Below are positions 1 through 7,706 of a stretch of DNA of 64,000 bases, one piece after another (within the stretch, counting starts at the first letter, position 1; the number at the start of each line of letters is the position of its first letter). A program made the translations under genes and the position numbers. The notes below the pieces were generated by a model. That model did no database searches. It saw nothing but the letters and a program-made list of their open reading frames with translations, and had not been told where the DNA came from. Location: assembly GCF_002291425.1 (NCBI RefSeq), contig NZ_CP014136.1, positions 1,178,001 through 1,242,000 of the forward strand, in the 5' to 3' direction. This DNA is from Gibbsiella quercinecans (lineage in GTDB: Bacteria; Pseudomonadota; Gammaproteobacteria; Enterobacterales; Enterobacteriaceae).

Positions 1-273
1 GCCGATCCCTGCGCCCATCTGTGGGCGGCAGACAATAAAGTGCAAATGAGTATGTTCACCAGCGCCCCCGCGGTGCAGTTATACAGCGGCAACTTCCTGG
101 CCGGCACGCCAGCGCGCGACGGCGGCAGCTACACCAACTATGCCGGCATTGCGCTGGAAAGCGAGTTTTTACCCGATAGCCCTAACCACCCTGAATGGCC
201 GCAGCCTGACTGCTGGCTGCAGCCCGGCCAAACGTACCGCAGCGCAACGCATTACCAATTTTTCGCTTTGTAA
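1..273 (+). CDS. galM: Aldose 1-epimerase, C-terminal part
   Basis: The open frame enters from the left edge and stops at the TAA at 271-273, leaving about 90 C-terminal residues. They include a VQLYSGNFL stretch followed by a G-x-Y-x-x-Y-x-G-I-A-L-E-S-E-F-LPDSPNHP region, typical of the end of GalM (galactose mutarotase), which interconverts alpha and beta anomers of aldohexoses. In E. coli galM lies on the far side of gpmA and aroG, the same neighbourhood as here. The start and the catalytic His residues lie outside the window. Confidence 0.9.
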   Translation, partial: ADPCAHLWAADNKVQMSMFTSAPAVQLYSGNFLAGTPARDGGSYTNYAGIALESEFLPDSPNHPEWPQPDCWLQPGQTYRSATHYQFFAL

Positions 274-329
274 CCCAGCGAGCGCCGGCAACCGGCCGGG
301 GCTCGGCTGTTATAAATGCTTACGCTTTA

Positions 330-361
330 GCGCGGGGGCAAGCGCGCCGCGCCTTTTCTTA
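330..361 (+). terminator. Possible galM terminator
   Basis: A GC stem (GCGCGG at 330-335 pairing with CCGCGC at 347-352) is followed by a T-rich stretch, cttttctt. The loop is long (11 nt), so it may be a weak intrinsic terminator. Confidence 0.4.
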
Positions 362-467
362 TTCCATTCCCGGCACTAAAATCAGATTACGGTGATAAGC
401 ACAACCTGTTGTGCCGCTTCACAATCTTCGGCCGTTCCTGGCCGGCCAATAGCAAAAGGAATTTTTA

Positions 468-809
468 ATGCGTCTGATTACCGCACTCCCATTACTGGCT
501 GGTTTAATGCTGAGCAGCAACCTGATGGCCGCTGAACACCCAGCAAAAACCCCTTCCCCGGCGCAGGCTGCCCAGCAGCAACGCATGACGGATTGCAACC
601 AGCAAGCCTCTGGCAAAGCGCTAAAGGGTGCCGATCGTTCCACCTTCATGAGCACCTGCCTGAAATCTGAAGGCCATCAAACTGCTGAAAAACACCTCAC
701 GCCACAGCAGCAGAAAATGAAAAGCTGCAATGCCGAAGCGGCCAAAAAAGACCTGAAGGGCGAAGCGCGTAAAACCTTTATGGGCCACTGCCTGAAAAAA
801 GCGGCGTAA
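468..809 (+). CDS. psiF: PsiF-repeat secreted small protein
   Basis: A 113-aa protein with a Sec signal peptide (about 1-22, ending SNLMAA). It carries two tandem PsiF repeats (about residues 39-66 and 80-110), each with two Cys in a pattern like MxxCN-x-(Q/E)A...LKG...R..FM..CLK. This matches PsiF of E. coli (106 aa, phosphate-starvation inducible there). It is presumably periplasmic; its molecular role is unknown. I see no convincing Pho box upstream, so PhoB control is not supported here. A perfect 16-bp inverted repeat lies at 399-414 in its upstream region. Confidence 0.88.
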   Translation: MRLITALPLLAGLMLSSNLMAAEHPAKTPSPAQAAQQQRMTDCNQQASGKALKGADRSTFMSTCLKSEGHQTAEKHLTPQQQKMKSCNAEAAKKDLKGEARKTFMGHCLKKAA

Positions 810-978
810 TCCCACCAACCTTCCACGGCGCGGTTGAATAAATTTCATTCGCGTCGTGCCTTATCTGCCCGCCAGCCTGATCGATTCAGCTTTTTCCTTA
901 ACCAATCCCTTACTTTGTGCCAAGAAATTGGCTATGGTTAAACACTATCGATTGCCGAGCCACCGGGCACGGCAATAT

Positions 979-997
979 AATGATATTCGTTATCATT
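979..997. promoter_or_regulatory. Fur-box-like palindrome upstream of gpmA
   Basis: A 19-bp element with arms AATGATA and TATCATT around five central bases, 29 bp before the gpmA start. It is very close to the Fur consensus. E. coli gpmA has been reported as Fur-regulated, so iron repression of gpmA is likely; this is inferred from sequence only. Confidence 0.7.
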
Positions 998-1026
998 GAA
1001 TCGTCAGATTATTAAGGAGTTAAGCT

Positions 1027-1779
1027 ATGGCTGTAACTAAGCTAGTTCTGGTGCGTCACGGCGAAAGCCAGTGGAACAACGAAAACCGCTTTACCGGTTG
1101 GTATGATGTTGACCTGTCCGACAAAGGGCGCTCCGAAGCGAAAGCAGCAGGTAAGCTGCTGAAAGACGAAGGTTTCTCCTTCGATTTCGCTTATACCTCC
1201 GTACTGAAACGTGCGATTCATACTCTGTGGAGCGTGCTGGACGAACTGGATCAGGTCTGGCTGCCAACGGAGAAATCCTGGAAGCTGAACGAACGCCACT
1301 ACGGTGCGCTGCAGGGCCTGAACAAAGCGGAAACCGCTGAAAAATACGGCGACGACCAGGTGAAACAATGGCGCCGCGGCTTCGCCGTTACCCCACCGGC
1401 ACTGACCAAAGACGACGAACGCTATCCTGGCCACGATCCACGTTACGCAAAACTGACCGAAAAAGAGCTGCCGCTGACCGAAAGCCTGGCGCTGACCATC
1501 GAACGTGTAATCCCTTACTGGAATGAAAGCATTCTGCCACGCATCAAAAGCGGTGAGCGCGTGATCATTGCCGCTCACGGCAACTCCCTGCGTGCGCTGG
1601 TGAAATACCTGGATAACATGAGCGAAGAAGCCATCCTTGAACTGAACATCCCAACCGGCGTGCCGTTGGTGTATGAGTTCGACGAAAACTTCAAACCGAT
1701 CAAACACTACTATCTGGGCAACGCCGACGAGATCGCAGCGAAAGCCGCTGCCGTGGCGAACCAGGGTAAAGCGAAGTAA
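1027..1779 (+). CDS. gpmA: 2,3-bisphosphoglycerate-dependent phosphoglycerate mutase
   Basis: A 250-aa cytosolic glycolytic enzyme interconverting 3- and 2-phosphoglycerate. The phosphohistidine motif [10 protein letters not shown] places the catalytic His at residue 11. The acidic residue in [11 protein letters not shown] (about 89) and the second His in AAHGNSLRA (about 184) complete the active site. Length equals that of E. coli GpmA. The ATG is preceded by AAGGAG at a good spacing. It is monocistronic, with a Fur-like box upstream and a strong hairpin terminator downstream facing aroG. Confidence 0.97.
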   Translation: MAVTKLVLVRHGESQWNNENRFTGWYDVDLSDKGRSEAKAAGKLLKDEGFSFDFAYTSVLKRAIHTLWSVLDELDQVWLPTEKSWKLNERHYGALQGLNKAETAEKYGDDQVKQWRRGFAVTPPALTKDDERYPGHDPRYAKLTEKELPLTESLALTIERVIPYWNESILPRIKSGERVIIAAHGNSLRALVKYLDNMSEEAILELNIPTGVPLVYEFDENFKPIKHYYLGNADEIAAKAAAVANQGKAK

Positions 1780-1815
1780 TCATTGCGCGCCGGCATAACC
1801 AAGCCGGCTAATAGC

Positions 1816-1852
1816 AAAAATGCCAGTCAGGCTAACTGACTGGCATTTTTTT
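1816..1852. terminator. Bidirectional terminator between gpmA and aroG
   Basis: A perfect 15-bp stem (AAAAATGCCAGTCAG at 1816-1830 with its complement at 1836-1850) and a 5-nt loop. A-tract and T-tract on either side let it work for both convergent genes. Confidence 0.88.
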
Positions 1853-1898
1853 ATCCGCGTTTACGGCAGGTTGCTGACACCTGCCCGGCATATCAATA

Positions 1899-2951
1899 TC
1901 AGCTACGGCGAGCACGCACCGCCGCGGCCAAATCGCGTAGCACGGTTTCGGTGTCTTCCCAGCCGATGCAGGCATCCGTCACGCTTTGCCCGTATACCAA
2001 CGGCTCGCCGCTTTCCAGCGCCTGATTGCCTTCAACCAGGTGGCTTTCGATCATAACGCCGATGATGCCCTTCTCACCGCCACGCAGTTGCTGGCAAACG
2101 TCTGCGCTCACATCCAGCTGCTTCTTGAACTGTTTGCTGCTGTTGGCGTGGCTGAAATCGATCATTACCTGCGCCGGCAAACCCACCTTGCTCAGCACCT
2201 CTTTCACTTGCTGCACATGCGCCGCGCTGTAGTTTGGCTCTTTACCACCGCGCAGGATGATATGGCAGTCGCCATTACCGCTGGTGTTAACGATCGCCGA
2301 ATGGCCCCATTTGGTTACCGACAGGAAGCAGTGCGGCGCGCCCGCAGCGTTAATCGCATCAATAGCGACCTTGATGGTGCCATCGGTGCCATTTTTAAAA
2401 CCAACCGGGCATGACAGGCCGGAAGCCAGCTCGCGGTGTACCTGCGATTCCGTAGTACGGGCGCCGATAGCCCCCCAGCTCATCAGATCCGCCAGATATT
2501 GCGGGGTGATCATGTCGAGGAACTCCCCGGCAGCCGGCAGCCCGGTGTCGTTGATATCCAGCAGCAACTTACGAGCCAGGCGCAGGCCATCATTAATCTG
2601 GAAGCTGTGATCCATCAACGGATCGTTGATCAAACCTTTCCAGCCCACAGTAGTGCGCGGTTTTTCAAAGTAAACACGCATCACAACTTCCAGATCATCC
2701 TGCAATTCATGGCGCAAGTTCAGCAAACGCGCCGCATATTCTTTGGCCGCTTTCGGATCGTGAATAGAGCATGGGCCGATCACTACCAGCAGACGATCGT
2801 CATTGCCGCGAAGGATCTTGTGAATCGCGTTGCGCGCCTGGGACACCGTCTCCGCAGCCTTTTCCGTGGCCGGGAACTTCTCTAACAAAGCCACTGGCGG
2901 CAGGAGTTCCTTAATATCTTTAATACGTAAATCGTCGTTTTGGTAACTCAT
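1899..2951 (-). CDS. aroG: Phospho-2-dehydro-3-deoxyheptonate aldolase, Phe-sensitive
   Basis: 350 aa, the length of E. coli AroG. It condenses phosphoenolpyruvate and erythrose 4-phosphate in the first step of aromatic amino-acid synthesis. Visible class I DAHP synthase motifs are GPCSIHD (about 58-64), KPRTTVGWKGLINDP (about 96-110), GARTTESQ, and the metal-site region DFSHANSS. It is more like the Phe-inhibited AroG than AroF or AroH by overall sequence and by synteny beside gpmA. The start ATG (2951) is preceded by weak SD sequence. A TyrR-like half site lies further upstream. Confidence 0.95.
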   Translation of the reverse strand: MSYQNDDLRIKDIKELLPPVALLEKFPATEKAAETVSQARNAIHKILRGNDDRLLVVIGPCSIHDPKAAKEYAARLLNLRHELQDDLEVVMRVYFEKPRTTVGWKGLINDPLMDHSFQINDGLRLARKLLLDINDTGLPAAGEFLDMITPQYLADLMSWGAIGARTTESQVHRELASGLSCPVGFKNGTDGTIKVAIDAINAAGAPHCFLSVTKWGHSAIVNTSGNGDCHIILRGGKEPNYSAAHVQQVKEVLSKVGLPAQVMIDFSHANSSKQFKKQLDVSADVCQQLRGGEKGIIGVMIESHLVEGNQALESGEPLVYGQSVTDACIGWEDTETVLRDLAAAVRARRS

Positions 2952-3028
2952 AACTTTTCCATTCGGTATCGATAATGTTTCTTAAGGCATAGATCAGATG
3001 GCATCAATCTAGCCTGCACGACAGGCGC

Positions 3029-3046
3029 TGTAAATCACCTTTGGCA
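3029..3046. promoter_or_regulatory. Weak TyrR-box-like sequence upstream of aroG
   Basis: TGTAAA at 3029-3034 matches the left half of the TyrR consensus (TGTAAA-N6-TTTACA); the right half (TTGGCA) matches poorly. It lies about 80-95 bp before the aroG start. E. coli aroG is TyrR-repressed, which is the only reason to note it. Confidence 0.3.
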
Positions 3047-3120
3047 CGCGAAATCGCTGCGATCAATTTATTGGCGAATAATTCTTATATATCAGAACAA
3101 CGTACCAATACGGCAAACTT

Positions 3121-3162
3121 GCCGAAAAAAGTAAAAGCACCGGCTGCATCAGCGGTGCTTTT
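3121..3162 (-). terminator. Terminator of nadA-pnuC
   Basis: A 10-bp stem (AAAAGCACCG at 3133-3142 with CGGTGCTTTT at 3153-3162). On the minus strand it is followed by a broken T-run (ACTTTTTT). It lies 70 bp beyond the pnuC stop. Confidence 0.7.
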
Positions 3163-3231
3163 GACAGGGCCAGCCGGCAAATAATGGCGCAATGGCCGCA
3201 GCCACCACGCCCTTGCCTGTGCGGCCGCGAA

Positions 3232-3957
3232 TTATTGCACTGACGACAACGGCCGTGAACGGTTGTGGGCGGCGCTTTTGATCCACAGCCAGCAACCGTT
3301 AAGCGCGATCAGCGTCAGGATAGCGTATTCCAGCGCCATGGCGTAAACGCCTTGATAGGCGAAGATCGCCACGCTGATCACGTCAATCACCACCCACAGC
3401 AGCCAGTTCTCAACGTATTTGCGGGTCATCAGGATCATCGCCACAATCGACAGCACCATCATGGTGGAATCCCAGAATGGGAAAGCATCCGGCTGGAGCG
3501 CCGGCATGCTGATCGACATGCCCAGGCCTTGCATCACCGTGACCGCAAGCCGCGTCAGCCAGGCAAAGACGGCATCGATATTAAAGGTCATCAGCACAAT
3601 GCCGATGGCGCACACCGCCGCCCAGGCCAGGGCCTTGGGCAACGGCAGCCAGCGGATCTGCAATTCAGCCTGCCGATCCGCCGTCTTGCGGCTCCAGGCG
3701 TACCAACCGTAAATATTGGCGGCAAAGAAAAATAGCTGCAGCAACAGGCTGGCATACAGTTGGATCTGGAAAAATATTACGGCGAACAGCGTGACGTTGA
3801 TCAGGCCAAGCGGATAGTTGATGATTTTCTCTTTGCTGGCATACCAGATGCACAACAGGCCAAACAGCGTGCCGATGGCTTCTATCCAGGAGAGATCATA
3901 CCCTCCTGCGCCCAAGGGAATATGCACCAAGATATTGCTGGTACTGAAAAAACTCAT
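3232..3957 (-). CDS. pnuC: Nicotinamide riboside transporter
   Basis: A 241-aa inner-membrane protein with about seven hydrophobic segments. It includes the PnuC hallmark NWLLWVVID (WxxW-type substrate motif) near residue 185 and LFFFAANIYGWYAW near 75-88. It brings in nicotinamide riboside for NAD salvage. It lies 28 bp after nadA on the same strand, as in E. coli, so both are probably NadR-repressed from the operator at 5109-5126. The E. coli neighbour zitB is absent between pnuC and aroG here. Confidence 0.93.
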   Translation of the reverse strand: MSFFSTSNILVHIPLGAGGYDLSWIEAIGTLFGLLCIWYASKEKIINYPLGLINVTLFAVIFFQIQLYASLLLQLFFFAANIYGWYAWSRKTADRQAELQIRWLPLPKALAWAAVCAIGIVLMTFNIDAVFAWLTRLAVTVMQGLGMSISMPALQPDAFPFWDSTMMVLSIVAMILMTRKYVENWLLWVVIDVISVAIFAYQGVYAMALEYAILTLIALNGCWLWIKSAAHNRSRPLSSVQ

Positions 3958-3985
3958 CTTCTCGTCCTTATCTCATGATTAAAAG

Positions 3986-5047
3986 TTAGGCGTTCCCTTT
4001 GACCTGCATATTCAAACGGGCAGCAAATTCCAACATGCGGTTCAGCGGCAGCAGCGCTTGCGCGCGCAGTTGCGCATCCACCTGGATTTCATGCTGCCGC
4101 CCGCCGAGCGCCAACCCTTCGGCAATCGCTTTCAGGCCATTCATCGCCATCCACGGGCAATGCGCACAGCTGCGGCAGGTGGCGCCTTCACCGGCGGTCG
4201 GCGCTTCGAACAACGCTTTATCCGGGCATGCCTGCTGCATCTTATAAAAGATGCCGCGATCGGTCGCGACAATCAGCTGGCGTTGCGGCAAGGTTTTGGC
4301 CGCCTGGATCAGTTGGCTGGTAGAGCCCACCGCATCGGCCAGATCGACCACCGCCTGCGGCGACTCCGGATGCACCAGTATTGCCGCCGCGGGATATAAG
4401 GCTTTCATGCGCATCAGCGCCTGAGTTTTAAACTCGTCATGAACGATACAGGCGCCCTGCCAGCACAGTATGTCCGCGCCCGTCTGTTTTTGCACATAGT
4501 TGCCTAAATGGCGATCCGGCGCCCAGATAATTTTCTCGCCCAGGCTATCCAGATGCTCAATCAGTTCGACGGCAATGCTGGAGGTCACCACCCAATCGGC
4601 ACGCGCCTTAACGGCAGCCGAAGTATTGGCATACACCACGACGGTCCGGTCCGGGTGGCTATCGCAAAAGGCGGCGAATTCCGCCGCAGGGCAGCCCAGA
4701 TCCAATGAACATTCCGCCTGCAGCGTGGGCATTAGCACCTGCTTCTTAGGGCTAAGGATTTTGGCGGTTTCCCCCATAAAGCGCACGCCGGCCACGAGCA
4801 GCGTGGAGGCCGGGTGCTGGCAGCCAAAGCGCGCCATCTCCAGGGAATCCGCCACACAGCCACCGGTTTCTTCCGCCAGCGCCTGAATTTCCGGATCGGT
4901 ATAGTAATGCGCAACCATCACCGCATCGCGTTGTTTGAGCAGGGTTTTGATTTTCTGGCGATAGAACGCGTTTTCCGCGGCATCCAACGGCACAGGCTTT
5001 GGCGGGAACGGATATACCGCCGCGTTGGCATCAAACATTTCACTCAT
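3986..5047 (-). CDS. nadA: Quinolinate synthase A
   Basis: Condenses iminoaspartate with dihydroxyacetone phosphate to quinolinate in de novo NAD synthesis. A [4Fe-4S] enzyme: conserved Cys are seen in AECSLDLGC, in LCWQGAC, and in the C-terminal CRSCAHC (E. coli ligands are C113, C200 and C297). The open frame starts at 5074, but homology with E. coli NadA (starting MSxMFDxxxAxYPFPPKP) points to the ATG at 5047, giving 353 aa. A weak AGAG ribosome site precedes it. Confidence 0.95.
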   Translation of the reverse strand: MSEMFDANAAVYPFPPKPVPLDAAENAFYRQKIKTLLKQRDAVMVAHYYTDPEIQALAEETGGCVADSLEMARFGCQHPASTLLVAGVRFMGETAKILSPKKQVLMPTLQAECSLDLGCPAAEFAAFCDSHPDRTVVVYANTSAAVKARADWVVTSSIAVELIEHLDSLGEKIIWAPDRHLGNYVQKQTGADILCWQGACIVHDEFKTQALMRMKALYPAAAILVHPESPQAVVDLADAVGSTSQLIQAAKTLPQRQLIVATDRGIFYKMQQACPDKALFEAPTAGEGATCRSCAHCPWMAMNGLKAIAEGLALGGRQHEIQVDAQLRAQALLPLNRMLEFAARLNMQVKGNA

Positions 5048-5108
5048 CGCTGTCATCTCTGCGCTGGCCGGCAAGGCTTACGATGATTTCTGCTCCGCAA
5101 ACCGCCGG

Positions 5109-5126
5109 TGTTTTACATACTAAACA
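5109..5126. promoter_or_regulatory. NadR operator of nadA-pnuC
   Basis: TGTTTT-ACATAC-TAAACA matches the NadR consensus TGTTTA-N6-TAAACA at 11 of 12 positions and lies 62 bp upstream of the nadA start. NadR represses nadA and pnuC when NAD is plentiful in related bacteria. Confidence 0.75.
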
Positions 5127-5299
5127 AAATACCTAACAAAAAGTGAAATGTCGCTGTTATTTTCTAAAAGTGTGGATTTTTGTTTAATTTATTGAAAACA
5201 CATGCGCACTGAAGCACGCCAGGAGTATGGGTATGAACAGTGGAAGTGTGTAACTACGCAACACGTGAATGAACGCGGAGTAAATCAGGAAGGTAAACA

Positions 5300-5402
5300 T
5301 GCCAATGGCGCGGCTTGAATGGATCTTGCCCAACGGCTCTTCAGGGGTGTTAAGTCTTTTTGCCAATTCATTGGCCAGCATCTACAGCTGTTGGCCGTCC
5401 AT
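5300..5402 (-). pseudogene. Possible remnant of an IS256-family transposase N-terminus
   Basis: Reading leftward from the ATG at 5402 gives MDGQQL, a TAG stop, then MLANELAKRLNTPEE. This resembles the conserved start of IS256-family transposases (MDxKxL..LANELAK.L.TPED..) as I remember it. Homology is lost within about 30 codons and no terminal inverted repeats are visible. If correct, it is a decayed insertion sequence at the left edge of the accessory segment. The evidence is short and from memory. Confidence 0.35.
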
Positions 5403-5811
5403 GGGAATCACTACTTGCAGAATGAATCATATTCAATGAAAAACAGACTATTCGGCACAGCCTCTCCTCTGTCGTATTACACCCACTTCACGCATGACCA
5501 CGTTTTTAATAAAATCACCTTTTTATTATTGCCACCAATTCATTACGGCTGGCAATATCACGAAGAATACGCGAATCAATATCACAAAAAACATTATTAA
5601 TAATTAGCAAATCATTAACCAAAGATTTAATTCAAGCAGCTGTTAAATAAAGAGTTATTATTATTTGTGCAATCTAAATCACAGTTTAACACTGTCATTG
5701 TTTATTAAAAATTAGACGAGTTGTTTAATTAACTAAAATTTGGTCAGGCCAGATGACCAATTCCATAAATAACATAGAGAAGAATAACCCGGAGTTTACA
5801 AAGGTAAATTT
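5403..5811. other. AT-rich upstream region of the rhamnoside cluster
   Basis: No gene seen. The stretch is strikingly AT-rich compared with flanking core genes and must carry the promoter of the rightward cluster beginning at 5812. It contains a 21-bp inverted repeat at 5740-5760 (separate entry). A CRP-like pair of half-sites, TGTGC (5666) and TCACA (5679), has an off-consensus 8-bp spacer. Confidence 0.6.
5740..5760. promoter_or_regulatory. Putative GntR/FadR-type operator
   Basis: Perfect inverted repeat TTGGTCA-N7-TGACCAA, 51 bp before the dehydrogenase start. FadR-subfamily regulators bind TGGT/ACCA half-sites, and a FadR-type regulator gene is the second gene of the cluster. It is therefore the likely autoregulatory operator. 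The spacing between half-sites is wider than in FadR or PdhR sites, so the exact mode of binding is open. Confidence 0.55.
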
Positions 5812-6843
5812 ATGAATGTGAATTGTATTGTTTTAAACGAGCCTGGCACTGTCGATATGAAGCAGGTCGGGTTGACTGAACCACAAGAAGATGAAGCGCT
5901 CATTGAAGTTGAAGCAATGGGGATTTGTGGTTCAGATATTGGTGCATTCAGAGGAACAAATCCACTTGTCACCTACCCCCGAATACTGGGGCATGAAGTG
6001 GCGGGTCGTATCTTGAAAATCAATAATAATAATCCAAAGAATCTTGCAGTTGGCGACCGCGTTATTGTCGATCCCTATATATGGTGTGGTAAATGTTACC
6101 CATGCAAGCTAGGTAGAACAAATTGTTGCGAGAATTTAAGGGTTATCGGTGTCCACATTGATGGTGGTATGCGCGAAAAATTTGTTCATCCCGCTCATTT
6201 ATTACATAAACTGCCAGAAAATATGCCATTGGCCAGTACCCCTTTAGCTGAACCACTGACCATTGCTTTACACGCCTTACATCGGACAGATACCAAAATC
6301 GGCGAACATGTCGTCATTATTGGTGCAGGTGCGATAGGATTCATGGCTGCACTTGTCGCCATACATTACCAGGCAACGCCGATACTGATAGATATTGTCC
6401 AAGAAAGACTCGATCATGCTTATAAAGCAGGTATTGAGCATATTATTAATCCGAAGACCACAGACGTTATTAAACGAATCGGTGAGATCACCCACGGTAG
6501 AATGGCGGAAGTTGTTATTGAAGCATCGGGTGCTAATAGCGCTGTCCGTGCCACACTTGATTATGTCTCATTTGCAGGCCGGATTGCTTTCACCGGCTGG
6601 CCAAAGCAGGAAACTTCCCTGCCAACTAACTTGATTACTTTTAAAGAAATTGATATTCGCGGTTCACGAACCAGTGCCAATGAGTTCAACGAGGCCATTG
6701 AACTACTTTCGTCAGGCACAGTTTGTGCTGATGCTATCATTAGCAAAGTGATTACGATGGAAGAAATACCGGCAATGATCAGGGAATTGTCAGACTTTCC
6801 CGAACGGCATCTAAAAGTGAATGCGGTTGCTCATTCTCGTTAA
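5812..6843 (+). CDS. Zinc-dependent alcohol/polyol dehydrogenase (MDR family)
   Basis: 343-aa medium-chain dehydrogenase. Catalytic zinc ligands are C39 and H61-E62 in a GHE motif. The structural zinc site is C92-x2-C95-x2-C98-x7-C106. The Rossmann motif is GAGAIG (171-176), and an Asp at 194 at the end of the second strand suggests NAD rather than NADP. The closest known type I recognise is E. coli LgoD (YjjN, L-galactonate oxidoreductase); sorbitol and threonine dehydrogenases are more distant. The substrate is unknown; a deoxy-sugar, sugar acid or aglycone from rhamnosides is inferred from the GH78 neighbour. First gene of the cluster; AAAGGTAAATTT precedes the ATG. Confidence 0.85.
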   Translation: MNVNCIVLNEPGTVDMKQVGLTEPQEDEALIEVEAMGICGSDIGAFRGTNPLVTYPRILGHEVAGRILKINNNNPKNLAVGDRVIVDPYIWCGKCYPCKLGRTNCCENLRVIGVHIDGGMREKFVHPAHLLHKLPENMPLASTPLAEPLTIALHALHRTDTKIGEHVVIIGAGAIGFMAALVAIHYQATPILIDIVQERLDHAYKAGIEHIINPKTTDVIKRIGEITHGRMAEVVIEASGANSAVRATLDYVSFAGRIAFTGWPKQETSLPTNLITFKEIDIRGSRTSANEFNEAIELLSSGTVCADAIISKVITMEEIPAMIRELSDFPERHLKVNAVAHSR

Positions 6844-6869
6844 ATAATCTTTCCAGAGGAGTCGTCTCT

Positions 6870-7565
6870 ATGTTCATTACCCCAGTAGTTAAGAAAGATC
6901 GTTTATACCAGAAGGCCGCGAATGTATTAATAAATCTTATTCGTCAACAGCATTATAAACCCGGTGACTCTTTACCAGCAGAACGAGAAATGTCAAAGCT
7001 GTTGAATATTGGCCGTTCAACGCTACGTGAAGCGCTGATTGTTCTGGAATTATCTGGGTGGATCGAGATTCGCTCCGGAAGCGGGATCTACGTTTGCGAA
7101 ACGCATGGTCGGGAAAGCATACATATGCCATCTTATGAATACTCCCCTCATGATGTCATTCAGGCTCGCCAGGCGATAGAAAGCGAACTTGTTGGTATCG
7201 TTGCATTATCCCGCACGGATGAGGATATCGATACACTGAGTATGCTGGTTGATGAAATGGACTTTTGTATTCAAGAATGCCGGGTGCCTGATTTCTATCG
7301 TATGGACCGAAGATTTCATTTGCATATAGGTAAAATTTCGGGGAATAACATTCTTAGCGAGATGAATGAAATCATTTGGAATCGCCGTAGTAATATCCAT
7401 TATTCAAACCTCGATGAACCTAACGCAAGCCCCGAAAATCTCGTTGCCTTCAACAACGATCACAGAGCTATGGTTATGGCAATAAGGAGTTCTAATAAAG
7501 CAGAAGCAAAATCCCGTATATTAAAACATCTTGAAAGGGTAAGCTCGTATATATACTCTAAATAA
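6870..7565 (+). CDS. FadR-subfamily GntR transcriptional regulator
   Basis: 231 aa. The N-terminal winged helix (about 15-80) contains GDSLPAEREMSKLL and GRSTLREAL, the GntR signature. The C-terminal all-helical FCD domain keeps a D-x3-H pair in MDRRFHLHI and His residues in NDHRAMVMAI and RILKHLERV, which in this family bind a metal that holds a carboxylate effector. It probably controls the surrounding genes through the repeat at 5740-5760. AGGAG at 6854-6858 sets the start, 26 bp after the dehydrogenase. Its last codons (IYSK-stop) lie inside a short ERIC-like element, so the C-terminus may have been altered by that insertion. Confidence 0.88.
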   Translation: MFITPVVKKDRLYQKAANVLINLIRQQHYKPGDSLPAEREMSKLLNIGRSTLREALIVLELSGWIEIRSGSGIYVCETHGRESIHMPSYEYSPHDVIQARQAIESELVGIVALSRTDEDIDTLSMLVDEMDFCIQECRVPDFYRMDRRFHLHIGKISGNNILSEMNEIIWNRRSNIHYSNLDEPNASPENLVAFNNDHRAMVMAIRSSNKAEAKSRILKHLERVSSYIYSK

Positions 7566-7617
7566 TTCGAGTTGCAGGAAAGCCAACACATCTGCAACTT
7601 GAAGTATGACGAGTATA
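7553..7617. repeat. Internally deleted ERIC element
   Basis: About 65 bp. It begins ATACTCTAAATAATTCGAG, then TTGCAGG. It ends CTGCAACTTGAAGTATGACG, then AGTAT. These are the two ends of an ERIC (IRU) repeat, matching the ends of the full copy at 41155-41279, joined without the ERIC core. The left end overlaps the last four codons and the stop of the GntR regulator. Confidence 0.75.
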
Positions 7618-7706
7618 GAATAAACCATTGCTTTTCCTTTCTTATAAAACAAGAATCTTAAAACAATTACAGCAATACGTTGTGATTGTTTATTAATGGT
7701 GACTAT

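Noticed and set aside
1042-1707. 221-codon open frame antisense to gpmA
   Set aside because: It is a shadow of the highly biased gpmA codons; no ribosome site or family similarity.
5666-5683. CRP-like TGTGC...TCACA before the dehydrogenase
   Set aside because: Spacer is 8 bp instead of 6 and one half-site is imperfect; not listed as a site.
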